Shown: positions 33,401-43,087, counted from the first letter of the stretch. The stretch: 64,000 nucleotides of DNA from Microcyclospora pomicola (GCA_002786065.1 NHNY01000004.1:992001-1056000), one strand, 5' to 3'. Numbers and translations: made by a program. The notes: generated from the letters alone by a model not told the origin.

Positions 33401-34239
33401 CGTTACAAGGTCTTACTAGTATGGTCAATGCTCTCATTGAGAACACTACATTGACGTTTCTGCCCACGATGGACGATGGCAGAGCAGCTGCGTTCAAAGC
33501 TGCAGAAAAAACGATGAAGATGATGGCAGACGAGCCGCTTTCACCGACTTCACCCATTAATAAAAACTCCCCCAAGCAGTCACCTAATCAAAATCCTTCG
33601 GTTATGAGGAAAGGTCTGGCGAGTGTCCGCCGAACCGCTACTCGTGGTTCATCAAGTCACTCGCCATCCTTTCCGGCGCTTTCTTCCTACCATAAACCTA
33701 GACTTTCGTCCGACCACCGAACATCTTCACCGCTATCACTCTCTCTGCCACCGCCAAAGAACAAAGGATATGTCTCTCCAGTCACACCCTCTGTATCATT
33801 TACCGTACAAGACATCCAGACAACCCAACGTCTTCTGACTGAGCAATGGGACCGTCAGTGCTTCCGACTGTCTCAGTACCTCGATCGCAACTGGTGTCTT
33901 CTCAATAACCTCGCTGCGAACATGGAGATTGAGGATGAGAAATTCGAGCGTCCCAGTAGCGTCGCATCGCTCGGCAAAATGCTCGAGCAGGTAAAGCACG
34001 ACACCACGCCTCGCGTCGAGGTACCGTCCTACTTCGACTCCTCTAATCCGGAGAGGTCCACGGCGCAGTCGGTAGATGACGCAGCCACCTACCAGTCCTT
34101 CTTGCTGGGTGGTGTGCCGTCCACGCCGTCGGACGTCGAAGAAAACTACACCGCTCAGTTGCGACAGTTGTCGTTCGACGGCACGAGGTCGCCTGAAGAA
34201 GGCTCTGCTACACCCACGCAGTCGCGATTCAGGCTATAG
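30478..34239 (+). CDS. PH domain and leucine-rich-repeat protein
   Basis: One exon, 1,253 aa. Residues 1-145 are Ser/Arg-rich and disordered. A PH domain spans about 150-285 (FRKKKEYLVLTEGYVLRYKS up to ALEERDAWLKAIRDAVVEL). A long leucine-rich region of the ribonuclease-inhibitor type lies at about 510-1005 (for example LRRMDFSGC, LEAIEIAGNPARLNP, LQELRLSGTVLN, LHELYLDNAYLTGNDV, LTELNLSGED, LRELYCDNNGIPLQGL). A Ser/Pro-rich segment follows (about 1020-1100), then a predicted helix (TVQDIQTTQRLLTEQWDRQC) and a Thr/Ser tail. The order PH then LRR then helix then proline-rich recalls CARMIL regulators of actin capping protein, but I see no clear capping-protein interaction motif. The family is widely conserved in filamentous ascomycetes as an uncharacterised LRR protein. 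Confidence 0.8.
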   Translation: MSRNSNGSGSSWSRRRTLFALTSIRPTSPSRDENSTSSKLVKKLIKSQRSFSDLRGASPSSDADRDRGSISESPVESRRQSVSRTNSLKRTPSFFDPLRTFRSSTDGPDTAEPKSATSTKAPSFMFPESSADGLLAANSVLLHGEVQTSAGMFRKKKEYLVLTEGYVLRYKSQARAAEVFKIIPHPIATRSPTIRHESFQSIGSYSDLQTLSESSGDKYGRIPLRQVVAVVKLDDGKPYFALEIAYLDEESTHAAILTLQFAALEERDAWLKAIRDAVVELRLKANIPMSAFNLENAARVVERDHDYDPAHCNIYKVVQRHSASKSLNKSSSSTDDMGKVASTVCLLAVGIHKVHVIPLVRNVSRTSSPSLASISSQASYGILNLTSLKVSAVDDTFELTFRQPLQKHTHLYLASTAAYDVAARLHFSENYLRPECGHRLFQFDAPPEVEEILAPVGSSTEEHSCLDRTLSAYCIAYGMNPANIRYSINYDCEDAPRFELLPPVDTRRLEYGPLDLLAIMRALRYNESFGSISLAGVSLDNLNGLHDKHGQEYVCSRTKRGTPIRLTTEELGRSCLLVQEVRALAATSKKLRRMDFSGCITAKSVGPMDALDEDALRNKDTGCGIVEALAPLCRYQTTNVDWLCLNGIALSDTDLDYLVGAAVERSCHFRAIELNRCSLDDRSMGLILDALRAQDNTLEAIEIAGNPARLNPASFDGQLAMFGFIRKLNLSYFSRTSGDEPILQAETLLIWRLQELRLSGTVLNTATIDALSTYLAHPQSNTLHELYLDNAYLTGNDVAILLHSLAAGRRTPRELHVDLSQSNLSKGLDGAVKAIEDGKAPTHLTLRAIEWREETQFRKLVAALTLNKSIRYLDMSQTSLPGDASEEVCRALQHLLAENNTLTELNLSGEDSRLATSKFGSGINAALMGLKTNTSLISFRIEGQKLGLQGSNTLAEVLKENHTLRELYCDNNGIPLQGLTSMVNALIENTTLTFLPTMDDGRAAAFKAAEKTMKMMADEPLSPTSPINKNSPKQSPNQNPSVMRKGLASVRRTATRGSSSHSPSFPALSSYHKPRLSSDHRTSSPLSLSLPPPKNKGYVSPVTPSVSFTVQDIQTTQRLLTEQWDRQCFRLSQYLDRNWCLLNNLAANMEIEDEKFERPSSVASLGKMLEQVKHDTTPRVEVPSYFDSSNPERSTAQSVDDAATYQSFLLGGVPSTPSDVEENYTAQLRQLSFDGTRSPEEGSATPTQSRFRL

Positions 34240-35020
34240 CAGGACGGAATGTAAGAGATGGCCCTCTCCCCATATGCAGCGCATCTTCAGTATGCCCGGC
34301 TGGAAACAAGAATACGCCCCCAGCACTCATCGCGACACTTGTGTGACCGTCATGATACAAATCAGCCAAGCAATGCAGCAATGCTACCCCAACAGGAATT
34401 CCCCGGGTCCAGGAAGGTCGGGAGCTAGGCTGCCCGATACGAGTGCGCGGGCAATGTTGGTTAAAGAGATCATCTTATCTTACGCCCGGCCCCCTGCTTT
34501 GGCCAAGCTTGCCAGTAGTATCAACAAGCGGGAGAAATGGATGAAATTAAAAGCTTCGGAACATCGCGAGTAGATCATAGACTTTGCATGTATACCTTAC
34601 ACGTTGTATTCTATCTTAGCTGCAATCCGTGTCATTGTTGATGTTGTGGAGTAGATCAATGTTCGGAGTATATATACTCAGGTTTCGTGACGACTTTGCG
34701 CGGACGTTTACAGAGTATGATCAGATTATCAGGTACCTACTTAGTGTACCGCCTGCGTAGATCCATTCATTGCATTGGTTCATCTATCCTCATGAAATCG
34801 AAAAATGTACCTAATCCAAGCTCAGTTGGCTACCGAGGCAATTGGAAGTGGAAACGTGCGGGAGCAGAGAAGGCTTCGATGAAATCATAGGTTGGATTGA
34901 AAATGCTAAAATAATGACAATGCTTGCGTTCACTTGCGAGAATAAAATATATGCGCTCCTCCTTCAATGCACCGCCGGACCCAATGCGCTCTCACCCACG
35001 AGGATAATCTAGTATCTATC
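34240..35020. other. Intergenic, convergent genes
   Basis: About 780 bases between the 3' ends of the PH-LRR and CorA genes. AT-rich around 34.6-34.95 kb. No gene is seen. Confidence 0.55.
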
Positions 35021-37081
35021 TCAGACATATCGCAGCTTCTTGGCGACAACGACGCACAAAGTCGAGAGACCGAGAATGACACCGACGATGCCGAACCACC
35101 ATCCAAGGCCAGTGGACGCGTGACCAGGAACGGGGACGTTCATGCCGAACAGACCGGCGATCAGGTTCAGCGGCACCAGGATGGTCGCGAACACAGTGAT
35201 CTTGCTCAACAGGGCGTTACCACGCGAGCCCTGCTCGATGTGGCTGAGGGAGATCTGCGACAGATGGTTGGAGTGGCTGCGGCTGAGGATCTTTTCGAAG
35301 TGGCCGAGGTTGGACATCATGGTCACGATGTGGTCTTGCACGTCAGAAAGATATAGTCCGACATCACCACGCGGAGCGACGGAGTAGGCTTCGTTGCACT
35401 TTTTGGCAAAGCCCTTGATCACGTCTGCTTTGCCTCCGAGGAGGCGAAGCAGCGAGACGACTTTCTTGCGACATTCGCCAATCTGCAAGAGGATTGCTCG
35501 AGAATCTTCGATGCGCGCCGTGAAGACGGAGTCTTCAATGACGTCGGTTTCCAATTCCACTTCGCGGAGAACGGGTGCATATTCGTCGACGATCTCATCG
35601 ATCAGAGCATAACAGATCCAGTCGGCGGAAAGGTTCACATAATCGCGAAGACGACCGATACGCTTGCGGACGTGTGCTGCGTGGGGATTTTGGCAGAAAG
35701 AGAACGTGAGGAGACCTTCACGAAAGACGACAGCATAGATGTTGATCGGCTCAAGGTAGTCCTCGCTGGTTTTGTCCACGGCGTAGAAGCTGCGGAAGCA
35801 GAGGAAGTAGTAACTGCGGAAGAGCTCGACCTTCTCACGAGTCTCCTGGGTGGTGATGTCCTCGCGGGTCAAAGGATGGACTCTGAAGGCACCGCAGATG
35901 GCGAAGATCTCTTCCTCGGACGGATTGAGCATGTCGAGCCACCAAACACCTCCTTCTGGACCAAGCTCGAACAGATCACGGAACGTCTCACCGGGCATGA
36001 GCAGACCACCTAGTTCCGTGGCATGCACGGTCTCGTCAATCTCGGAGGAGAAGAACGTGAAGCGATTCTGCATTTCCGAGTTGCTGGTGACACGCCGGAG
36101 TTCCTCTTCGGACGAGTCGGACTCCGGTTGCTTCTCATCAGCATCAATCTTCTCGTTGAGAGTCTTTCCGCTCAGCTCGGTGGCGAAATAGTCCAATCCC
36201 CCAATCGCTACATTTCCTACCGCATCCGCAGCAGGTTTATCGCTGCGATCGTCGAAAACGCGCTGGGTTTGTTCGGCGTTCTGCTTAGTGAAACTCGGCA
36301 TAAAGCGATGGGCGACCGGCGTCTTCGTGTGCTGCTGAGCAACGAACTCTTCGAGATCCTCGAAATCTATTGTGTAAGTGTTCGGTGGCTCTTCCGGTGG
36401 AAAGCATACATCCTCTTCCACTGAGCTGCGTCGTGAGACGACTTCTGTCCGTTGTCCAGCAGTGCCTTCTTCGCCGAAAGTGCCGCGGCGGCGATTGTGC
36501 GTGGCGTTCGACATGGTACGATGAAGAGAAGCGGCAGTAATCGACCCCGGCCTGCTAGTGGCTGTGCCGGTTCGTCCTCGTGGCCGTGGAGGCGCAAAGG
36601 CATCTACTGAGTTGGGTGGTGACGTCGAGCGGGACGAGCGAGACGATTCCCTTGAAGCACGTCTTGCTGTCAGTCTTTCTGCGTTGTGGATGGCACGCCT
36701 GAAGACGCTACGACGTGCAGCCACCGGGCTTGAAGCACGATGCGATCCGCGACGTTCCCGATGCCATTCTTCGTCCGCAGAGCTCTTCGATTTCTTGGAC
36801 ATGTTCGATTTCGTGCTCTTGATGCTCTTATCGTCATCGATGATGGCGTGCTCGAAATCGCGCGCTACTGACCCAGAGTAGTCGCCAAGTTGAGGGATGG
36901 GCAATAGATCAGTGCGTGGCCTCTCCACGGACGCCAGACTTGCGAGGGTTCCTCGTCTATTGGCTAGCGACGCTTCGGTAGCTGGTGGCAAGCTCTCGGA
37001 CTGATTGCGATGGTCATCGAGATCCGGCTCAGGGGTGCTGAATCTCGTTTGAGAACGCTCGGTTCGGGGTGTGTACGACAT
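35021..37081 (-). CDS. CorA-family Mg2+ channel (fungal Alr1/Mnr2 type)
   Basis: One exon, 686 aa from the ATG at 37081 (MSYTPRTERSQ); the frame is open further upstream but starts with TTG. The first about 250 residues are Ser/Arg-rich and cytosolic. The CorA domain follows (about 330-686), with the funnel helices, the first membrane helix FATILVPLNLIAGLF and the diagnostic GMN selectivity motif directly after it (about residue 647). The second helix FGIVGVILGLSTLCVVVAKK is near the C-terminus. Such channels form pentamers that let Mg2+ pass; Alr1 works in the plasma membrane and Mnr2 in the vacuole. The long disordered N-terminus and the short tail after the second helix are like Mnr2/Alr proteins. 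Which membrane it serves cannot be told from sequence. Confidence 0.9.
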   Translation of the reverse strand: MSYTPRTERSQTRFSTPEPDLDDHRNQSESLPPATEASLANRRGTLASLASVERPRTDLLPIPQLGDYSGSVARDFEHAIIDDDKSIKSTKSNMSKKSKSSADEEWHRERRGSHRASSPVAARRSVFRRAIHNAERLTARRASRESSRSSRSTSPPNSVDAFAPPRPRGRTGTATSRPGSITAASLHRTMSNATHNRRRGTFGEEGTAGQRTEVVSRRSSVEEDVCFPPEEPPNTYTIDFEDLEEFVAQQHTKTPVAHRFMPSFTKQNAEQTQRVFDDRSDKPAADAVGNVAIGGLDYFATELSGKTLNEKIDADEKQPESDSSEEELRRVTSNSEMQNRFTFFSSEIDETVHATELGGLLMPGETFRDLFELGPEGGVWWLDMLNPSEEEIFAICGAFRVHPLTREDITTQETREKVELFRSYYFLCFRSFYAVDKTSEDYLEPINIYAVVFREGLLTFSFCQNPHAAHVRKRIGRLRDYVNLSADWICYALIDEIVDEYAPVLREVELETDVIEDSVFTARIEDSRAILLQIGECRKKVVSLLRLLGGKADVIKGFAKKCNEAYSVAPRGDVGLYLSDVQDHIVTMMSNLGHFEKILSRSHSNHLSQISLSHIEQGSRGNALLSKITVFATILVPLNLIAGLFGMNVPVPGHASTGLGWWFGIVGVILGLSTLCVVVAKKLRYV

Positions 37082-38086
37082 TTTGTCTGGCTGATAATTG
37101 TCTGGTGGGTGGTGCAAAGACTGAGATTGTCCTTTGTAGCTTTCCGATAGTCTCCTCCTGTGTTGCAACGCACTTTTCTATGCTTGCAGATTTAACCCAT
37201 TGGTCCAAGAGTGTTGAATGGTCTACTGCCTTTTCTGAAGACAGACTCTGTCGCAATGCGTTGGGCAAGTTATGGTGGGTGCTTGAGGACAGCTCCGCAG
37301 GCGAACCGGAGTGGTCCGAGCAACGGGCGGATGTGAGGAATGTGAGATCCTTGAGGCCCCGCCAACTTGGTGGTATTGGATTCTAGATCGCCGTGACGAC
37401 GTTGATCTGGAGGAGGGGGGTGAGGTGCTGGAGAGATCCGAAATCCCTCAACTGGCGGAGCTAAACGTTGCAGACGGAGTAGGTCGTTCGGGTCGTCTAT
37501 ATCGGCCGATAGGGGCGAAGGGGCGGGCGATAGTCAGATACCTGGCATGTCGAGGATATGCAACGAGTGTCGGCGATGGAAGAGGCGACGCAGGAGTTGA
37601 CGTTGTAGTGAGGGGTGGCGGTAGTGTCAGGTCACATCAGAGGGAGCGGAAGAAAGTTCTGATGCGATGCTCTCTGCTAGCGGATGAACGTCTGCCGCCC
37701 AGTCAGGTGCTCCGGCGTACTCCTCATCCTGACCGCCACCAGTAGGATTCTCGCAACATGTAACATGAACCATTGAACGGGGCGGTGGACATGACAATCG
37801 TCTTCGCGGTGATCGCACGACTTATGCAGTCATCCAGGACGTTGAGGACTCGGTAGATACATGACATGGATGAGTCGTGACAGTCAGCCGGAAGAGATGC
37901 AGTAGCCATCCATCCTCTTGGCATTTCACGTGCCGATTCGTGGTTCCCTGACGCCCGGAAGCTTAAACGTTGCCTCTAAGCTTGGTGTCTGGTATACTGT
38001 ATGTACACAGCTTAAACTTCATACATGCACGAGACAAACACCTGTAGCTGGTTGTAAGGAGAGCATATCTCGCAAATCACATCGAC
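37082..38086. promoter_or_regulatory. Divergent promoter region CorA channel/SPC1
   Basis: About 1 kb between start codons. An open frame on the plus strand (37311-37745) begins with GTG and has no recognisable domain, so I do not call it a gene. Confidence 0.5.
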
Positions 38087-38504
38087 ATGGACGCCCTGCT
38101 CGACCAAGCACGCGATATCTACGAGGGTGAGATCGTAAGGGTCCCCGATACTTCAATGCGCATCTGTAATGCGATCCACTTCCTCAGAGGTACACTGACA
38201 CTTCACCCAGGACTTCAAAGGACAGGCTCTCGCAGACTTCCTCAGCACCTTTCTCCTGATCGTTTCTGGTATCATCTCCTTCCTCGCAGGCTGGGCCACG
38301 AACAACATCTACAACTCCCTCTATGTGGGACTCGGCGGAACAGCGCTCACATTCTTGGTCGTGGTCCCGCCGTGGCCCATCTACAACAAGAACCCTCTAC
38401 CGTGGCTCCCAGCAAAGACGGCACCGCGAGCGAGTGGGGGAAGGGTGGATTTGTCAGGCATAGATTTGGGTGGAGTCAGTGTGGATGGACAGCACATCAG
38501 GTAG
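38087..38504 (+). CDS. SPC1: Signal peptidase complex subunit 1 (SPC12 family)
   Basis: Two exons: 38087-38134 and 38211-38504, with a 76-nt intron (GTAAGG..ACCCAG); the product is 113 aa. Exon 1 encodes MDALLDQARDIYEGEI. Exon 2 starts DFKGQALADFLSTFLLIVSG and contains two membrane helices (about 28-46 and 53-70) joined by a very short loop, ending VVVPPWPIYNKNPLPWLPAK, the SPC12 signature. Spc1 is a non-catalytic ER membrane subunit of signal peptidase that helps shield transmembrane segments from cleavage. The C-terminal tail is somewhat longer than in yeast. It converges with RBX1, whose stop codon is only about 310 bases away. Confidence 0.93.
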
Positions 38505-38816
38505 AAGATTGAGGGGACCTGATAGGGTCTGATCGAATGGACTTGCTATGGGACCTTCCAGCATAAATCATGCTTCCGTTTGCTGGACAGCAACCACATC
38601 CTCATCTCCTCTTCCCATGGAAATTCCATCACAGCAGTCAAAGTCCCACTGAGGTTCGTGCCATTCATCATCTCATTGCTACGAGCAAGAAACGCCAAGG
38701 AGATTGTAGAATATGTTTCCCCTTTCCGCTCCAATTTTCGTGACCGAGAATGACCGTCTCGTTTTTGACGTCCGTGGAATCATGCTTCGTTTCCGCCGCC
38801 GGAATGCTGCCACCGA
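38505..38816. other. Intergenic, convergent SPC1/RBX1
   Basis: A 312-base gap between the two stop codons. The 3' untranslated regions of the two genes probably meet or overlap here. No other feature is seen. Confidence 0.6.
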
Positions 38817-39290
38817 TCATCGACCATACTTCTGGAACTCCCAGTCCCGGTTATCGAGTGGGCAAACGTGTCGCGTCTTCAGCCAGCGTGAAATGCAGTG
38901 GAAGTGGAAAGCGTGCTGGTATATTATGGTCAGCTCAGTCTCCAACGTGCAGCGAGTTCATCACGTAGTCTTACGTTGCAAATTCCCCATGCTACGGTAC
39001 ATTCCTCTGATGTCGCAGAAGCCTGGTTGGCTTGACAGTCGATGCACAGGTCCATGATGTGGTTTCGGCAGATGGCACAGTTGTCAACGACAATGTCCCA
39101 CGCCCATAGAGCTACTGCATTCCACTGCCGAGAGTAAGTATGTGTGTTACCGTCCTGTTCCTGTGTCCACTCGACCGCAGCTCACCTTCTTCACCTCGAA
39201 CCTCTTCTTGCCGTCCACCGCATCACTTGGTCCAGCCTTGCTCTTGATCTTGGGTGCGGCTCCTGCATCGGTCATCTCCACGTCGGCCAT
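38817..39290 (-). CDS. RBX1: RING-box protein Rbx1/Roc1/Hrt1, catalytic subunit of cullin-RING ligases
   Basis: Three exons on the minus strand: 39290-39186, 39124-38975 and 38915-38817, with introns of 61 nt (GTGAGC..CGGCAG) and 59 nt (GTAAGA..TACCAG); the product is 117 aa. Joined, the protein reads [18 protein letters not shown] at the start, then [20 protein letters not shown]. The RING-H2 zinc ligands [26 protein letters not shown] and CPLD follow in order, and it ends [12 protein letters not shown]. The N-terminal strand packs into the cullin C-terminus and the RING recruits the E2. The Trp-containing linker and complete set of ligands indicate a functional protein. No single continuous frame covers it, so it is missed unless spliced. 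Confidence 0.97.
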
Positions 39291-40075
39291 GGTGCTGATT
39301 GCCTTGTTCTAAGCAGTGATCGAGGTTGTTGATAGATTATGCTCCGGTTCGCGGGGTATATCTGGGCTCACTTTCAAGAAAGCCTCGACGTAGGTTGATT
39401 GAGGTGGTAGTGTCAAGTCGATCGCCAGAATGAGTCTCTGCTAAGTCTTTTCAAGCTTGAGATTGCTGGGTCGATGTGAAATCGAGGTCAGGCGAACTCG
39501 TTCAAGGCTACAGGCGGTCTTTGCTCTGCCGTCGATGTTTCTGTGGCGTGGAAGTATCTTGTTCCTGGTACGACAATGTAGTTATCTCGTCGAGCGAATG
39601 AGAGCTTCAGAAGAAGTTTTGTCTTTGTCTTGTAGACGAAGCTGTGTAAAGTGGCGCTGGTGACCTGTAGGATGTTGCTTCCATATGCATGACATTAATG
39701 TCGCCAGAGCATGATCGGGCCCGCTTTTGATTAGATAAGACGACGCGCCTAGCATCTTCGTCATTGTGCTGGTGTTTGTGCACTGCCCGTCAGGTCAACA
39801 CCACTTGTGACCTTCCAACCAAGACATCCTCCATTCACGACTCTCACAGGCTGCCATACATTACCATCGCTACGCCAATGTCTACCTTCAAACCAACGTA
39901 TCGACCCGTATCAGATTGCCTACGAACACCGCCTTGGGCCCGATCCTTCGCTTCCCCGACATAAAACAGCATCTGCTTGCTAGCCACTCCACAACCTCTA
40001 GGGTGACCTCTAATTCGGCATCTTCTAGATCTTACTCACAATCACTCGTCTGTAGATCACAGCGTGTAGTTCTAC
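39291..40075. promoter_or_regulatory. Divergent promoter region RBX1/decapping activator
   Basis: About 785 bases between the start codons of RBX1 (minus) and the PNRC-motif gene (plus). The last 250 bases before 40076 are C/T/A-rich and probably leader. No gene is seen. Confidence 0.55.
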
Positions 40076-41620
40076 ATGGCGGATTACTCTGACGCCACTG
40101 GCTCACCACAGCCGCACTCCAAGGCGGTGCATGGGCAGAACCACGGCACACCTTCTGCGAAGAAGCCGCGCAATCGCAAACCCAACCATGCTCAGCCTCC
40201 TTCTCAGCTCGATGGTACAGTCAGCGACACGGTGACAAACTCTGGTACAGCTCCACGATCGAGGAAACCACCCAAGCAAAAGCAGAATGGGCCAAATCAG
40301 GCACATCATACAGCTCACGGGAGTGCTGGCGCAGCAGACGCGCAACATCAGAGGCCAGCTTCGATGGGTACGGGCTGTCCACCTGCAACACCTCTGAAAG
40401 AACAAGCATACGCTGGACCGACCTTTCAGGCATCTCCTGCTCCGTCCTCGCTACCCGTCCCACGATTCTTTGCCAAGTCTGCGTCAGTGCCCAACGCTGC
40501 CATGCCTTCGACTGGACATCGACGGTTGCAAAGCCAAAGCGCTCTCTCTGAGCAGTCGTCTCCAGAGTTCGATGCTGTGGTGCCGGTGCCCCCTCGCGGG
40601 ACGACCAATTCACCTCTGGACATGTTCTTCACTGCCGACAGAGCTGAGAGGGAGAGGAGTAAAAGCAGTGGCCACATGCTATCGCCCGAGTTTAGTGCTG
40701 TACGACCACGACCTCCAATGACGGAGCCCAGAAACTCTTACCAGCAGCCCGATAGGAGCGTCTTTCTGCAAGAAATGGATGGGGATGGCGCGGGTGGGTC
40801 AAGTCCAAGCACGGCCCCTCGTCATGCACAGCGACCGGGACTGAATGGAAGGGTACAATCGTCACCCAATGTTTCCAAACCGTCAGGTGCTGAGCAGGAC
40901 CGCAACGAAGAATACACCAAGTCGTTGAAGGAGCTACTTTTCAACAACATCAACGCTTCTGCTACTCATACCCCGCCACCCGAGCAGAACCGTACGCACA
41001 GCAATCCCAACCCTTTCTATGGCAGTCCATCTCCTTCGCAGCGGCTACCGTCTGGTCCAACAACGCCGATTCCCAATCCTCATGGCGAGCAAAACGGCAC
41101 CTACACGCCGTTATATGGAAATCGCCGGAATCTCTCGCCTCTGTTCAAAGCTGCGCGCGAGGACACCCCATCACGGCCGTCGAGTCTGCGTCAGGAGCTC
41201 CACAAAGAGCAGGAACGCGGTCCGCCACACCAGCAAGCACCTCCCCCGTGGCAGAACCGTCCCGTTGATCCCAATCTATTTTCTCGTCAGTATCTCGAGC
41301 AGCACATTTCTGCTGGTCAGCAAGCGCCCCAGCCCCCTTTCCCGTACACGAATGGCAGCCACAATGGGGCCTACCATTCAGCCGGGCTCTCTGACTCTGG
41401 AGTTGGCTACGGCATCCCCCCGCAACATCGCTACCCCCCTCCTCCGCAACAGCATTTCCCGCTGCACCAGCAGCATCAGCAGCAATTTCAGCATACACAA
41501 TCCGCTCCCCCTCCGTCAACTTCGGCTGCGTCCAACCCTGCCAATCCGCCCAAGGACCGGGACTTGTCGGCCATGTCGGACGACCTCCGACGGATGCTGA
41601 ATCTCAACATGTTAGGTTAG
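40076..41620 (+). CDS. Probable mRNA decapping activator with PNRC/Edc1-type Dcp1-binding motif
   Basis: One exon, 514 aa, almost entirely low-complexity (P, Q, S, N, G, H). The one strongly patterned segment is at about residues 111-135: AYAGPTFQASPAPSSLPVPR followed by FFAKS. It matches the decapping activator motif of yeast Edc1/Edc2 and vertebrate PNRC proteins (YAG-x-F, then a spacer, then LPxPxF). The LPxPxF part binds the Dcp1 EVH1 groove and the YAG part activates Dcp2. The C-terminus (SAMSDDLRRMLNLNML) forms a short amphipathic helix also seen in fungal homologues. The N-terminal Lys/Arg-rich section could bind RNA. The protein is longer than yeast Edc1 (about 175 aa), with polyglutamine and proline tracts that suggest P-body recruitment. 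Confidence 0.7.
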   Translation: MADYSDATGSPQPHSKAVHGQNHGTPSAKKPRNRKPNHAQPPSQLDGTVSDTVTNSGTAPRSRKPPKQKQNGPNQAHHTAHGSAGAADAQHQRPASMGTGCPPATPLKEQAYAGPTFQASPAPSSLPVPRFFAKSASVPNAAMPSTGHRRLQSQSALSEQSSPEFDAVVPVPPRGTTNSPLDMFFTADRAERERSKSSGHMLSPEFSAVRPRPPMTEPRNSYQQPDRSVFLQEMDGDGAGGSSPSTAPRHAQRPGLNGRVQSSPNVSKPSGAEQDRNEEYTKSLKELLFNNINASATHTPPPEQNRTHSNPNPFYGSPSPSQRLPSGPTTPIPNPHGEQNGTYTPLYGNRRNLSPLFKAAREDTPSRPSSLRQELHKEQERGPPHQQAPPPWQNRPVDPNLFSRQYLEQHISAGQQAPQPPFPYTNGSHNGAYHSAGLSDSGVGYGIPPQHRYPPPPQQHFPLHQQHQQQFQHTQSAPPPSTSAASNPANPPKDRDLSAMSDDLRRMLNLNMLG

Positions 41621-42058
41621 TCGGTGGTGTTGTTTCGCTGGCTTTGTGGGGATGGAAACGCCGTGCTTTCGGTGGCGGCATTTCTCTACAAGATGGCGAG
41701 GCGCGGTAGCTCAGACAGACTTAGATGGAGTCACGGCGAGGCGATGCGCGCGCGGACCGCCGCTTGTCGAGCTGGTCGTGGACCATATACCTGTACTTTT
41801 ATGTGAGAAACTGTACGAGCTTTCCCGCGCGCACGACATTCCAGCCTGTTCGATGACTTATTGTGATTTCAACGCATTCATCTACATGTGGTTGTACTTT
41901 CTAGTAGATCGAGCCGATACAGCAACTCGACTATCATTATGGATACGCCTTGAAACGCCATCGCTATATGCATGTGCCCCTGATCGTGAAGCAGAACCGC
42001 CAGTACCGTACATCCTTCGCCACCATCCCTCCTTGAGAACCCCACCCGAGACTCAAGC
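41621..42058. other. Intergenic, convergent genes
   Basis: About 440 bases between the stop codons of the decapping activator and BRX1. No gene or repeat is recognised. Confidence 0.6.
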
Positions 42059-43087
42059 TCACCCGAACAGCACGCGGGTATCCAGCTCATCAACGGTGCG
42101 CACGCCCTCGCCCGTCCGCAAGCCCAGATCGCGATGCCGGGCCTTGCGCTCGACCTGGCTCTCGGCGCGCTTGTTGTAGCGGCCGGCCTTGGACTTGCGC
42201 AGATCGGAGCGGATCTGGTTGGGGCTGACGAACTCCTTGTTCTCGTAGATGACAGGCCCGCCGAAGGAGCCCTCGAGGATGACGATGGGCGTCAGCACGA
42301 GGCGCGGCCCGATCTCGACGAGCGAGACGGTCGTGTCGCCTTTGCCGGCCGACTTGGGGACGGTGATGGATGTGGCGGCTGCGGAGGAGGCGTCGGGGGT
42401 GGCGGTGGCGGGGTCTGCGGCGACGGGTTTCTTGGTCGCTTCCGTCTCGGAGATCTGGTAGCAGCGGATCCAGATCTTGCCGTCGGCGAGCGTGAAGGCC
42501 ATGACGTGGTCGACGAAGGGCTTGACCTTGCGGCTGGAGGCGGGGATGCCGAAGGTGTGGGTGAGCAGCTCCTTGAGGACGCGGGTGTGGGCCATGTGGT
42601 CGAAGGCGGCGTCGAAGGAGAGGATGGCGCGCGAGCCCTTGAGGCAGTTGCCGGGGAAGTTGAGCTCCTCCATCGTGTGCACGTTCTGGCAGTGCATCTT
42701 GACCGTGGGGCCGTTGGGCGGCTTCGACAGCCAGATGTACAGGTCCTTGCCCTTGCGCGCCTCGAAGAACATGACGTTGTTGCAGTTGTACAGGTCGGCG
42801 AGCTCGTTGAGCTGCGAGAGCTGCGTCTTGGTGTCGAGCTTGGCGTCCTTGCGGCTGTGGGGGAGGAGGGCGTTGAGGTCGGCGAGGAGATGGCGGTGTC
42901 TGTTGGTGTTGTATTAGATCAGCATGGTATGTACGAGTCAATGGAGGATGGCCTACCGGTATGTTACACCTCTTGATGTGAGCATGAGCAGCCGCTGTCG
43001 GTTCTTGGGTTTGGTTGAGTCGCCATTCTCGTCGCGTGCTTGGCCGCTTGGCTTGGTCTTGGACAGCGATCGGTATACGGACGACAT
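42059..43087 (-). CDS. BRX1: Ribosome biogenesis protein Brx1 (Brix domain)
   Basis: Two exons on the minus strand: 43087-42957 and 42899-42059, with a 57-nt intron (GTAGGC..CAACAG); the product is 323 aa. Exon 1 ends RLLMLTSRGVTY and exon 2 continues RHRHLLADLNALLPHSRKDA, then LNELADLYNCNNVMFFEARK, LYIWLSKPPNGPTVKMHCQN, ELNFPGNCLKGSRAILSFD and PFVDHVMAFTLADGKIWIR. This is the conserved Brix core of Brx1, a nucleolar factor for early 60S assembly that acts with Ebp2. An Ala/Thr/Pro-rich insert of about 35 residues interrupts the domain near residue 220, and EIGPRLVLTPIVILEGSFGG resumes it. The C-terminus is Arg/Lys-rich. It shares its upstream region with INO80. Confidence 0.96.

Noticed and set aside
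37311-37745. Plus-strand frame of 144 codons between the CorA and SPC1 genes
   Set aside because: It begins with GTG, is Arg/Gly/Val-rich and lies where two divergent promoters are expected.
42090-42976. Two frames of about 280 codons, one on each strand, overlapping BRX1
   Set aside because: BRX1 is clearly coded in the third frame here. The others are Arg/His/Pro-rich or Gly/Val-rich shadows of a GC-biased gene.
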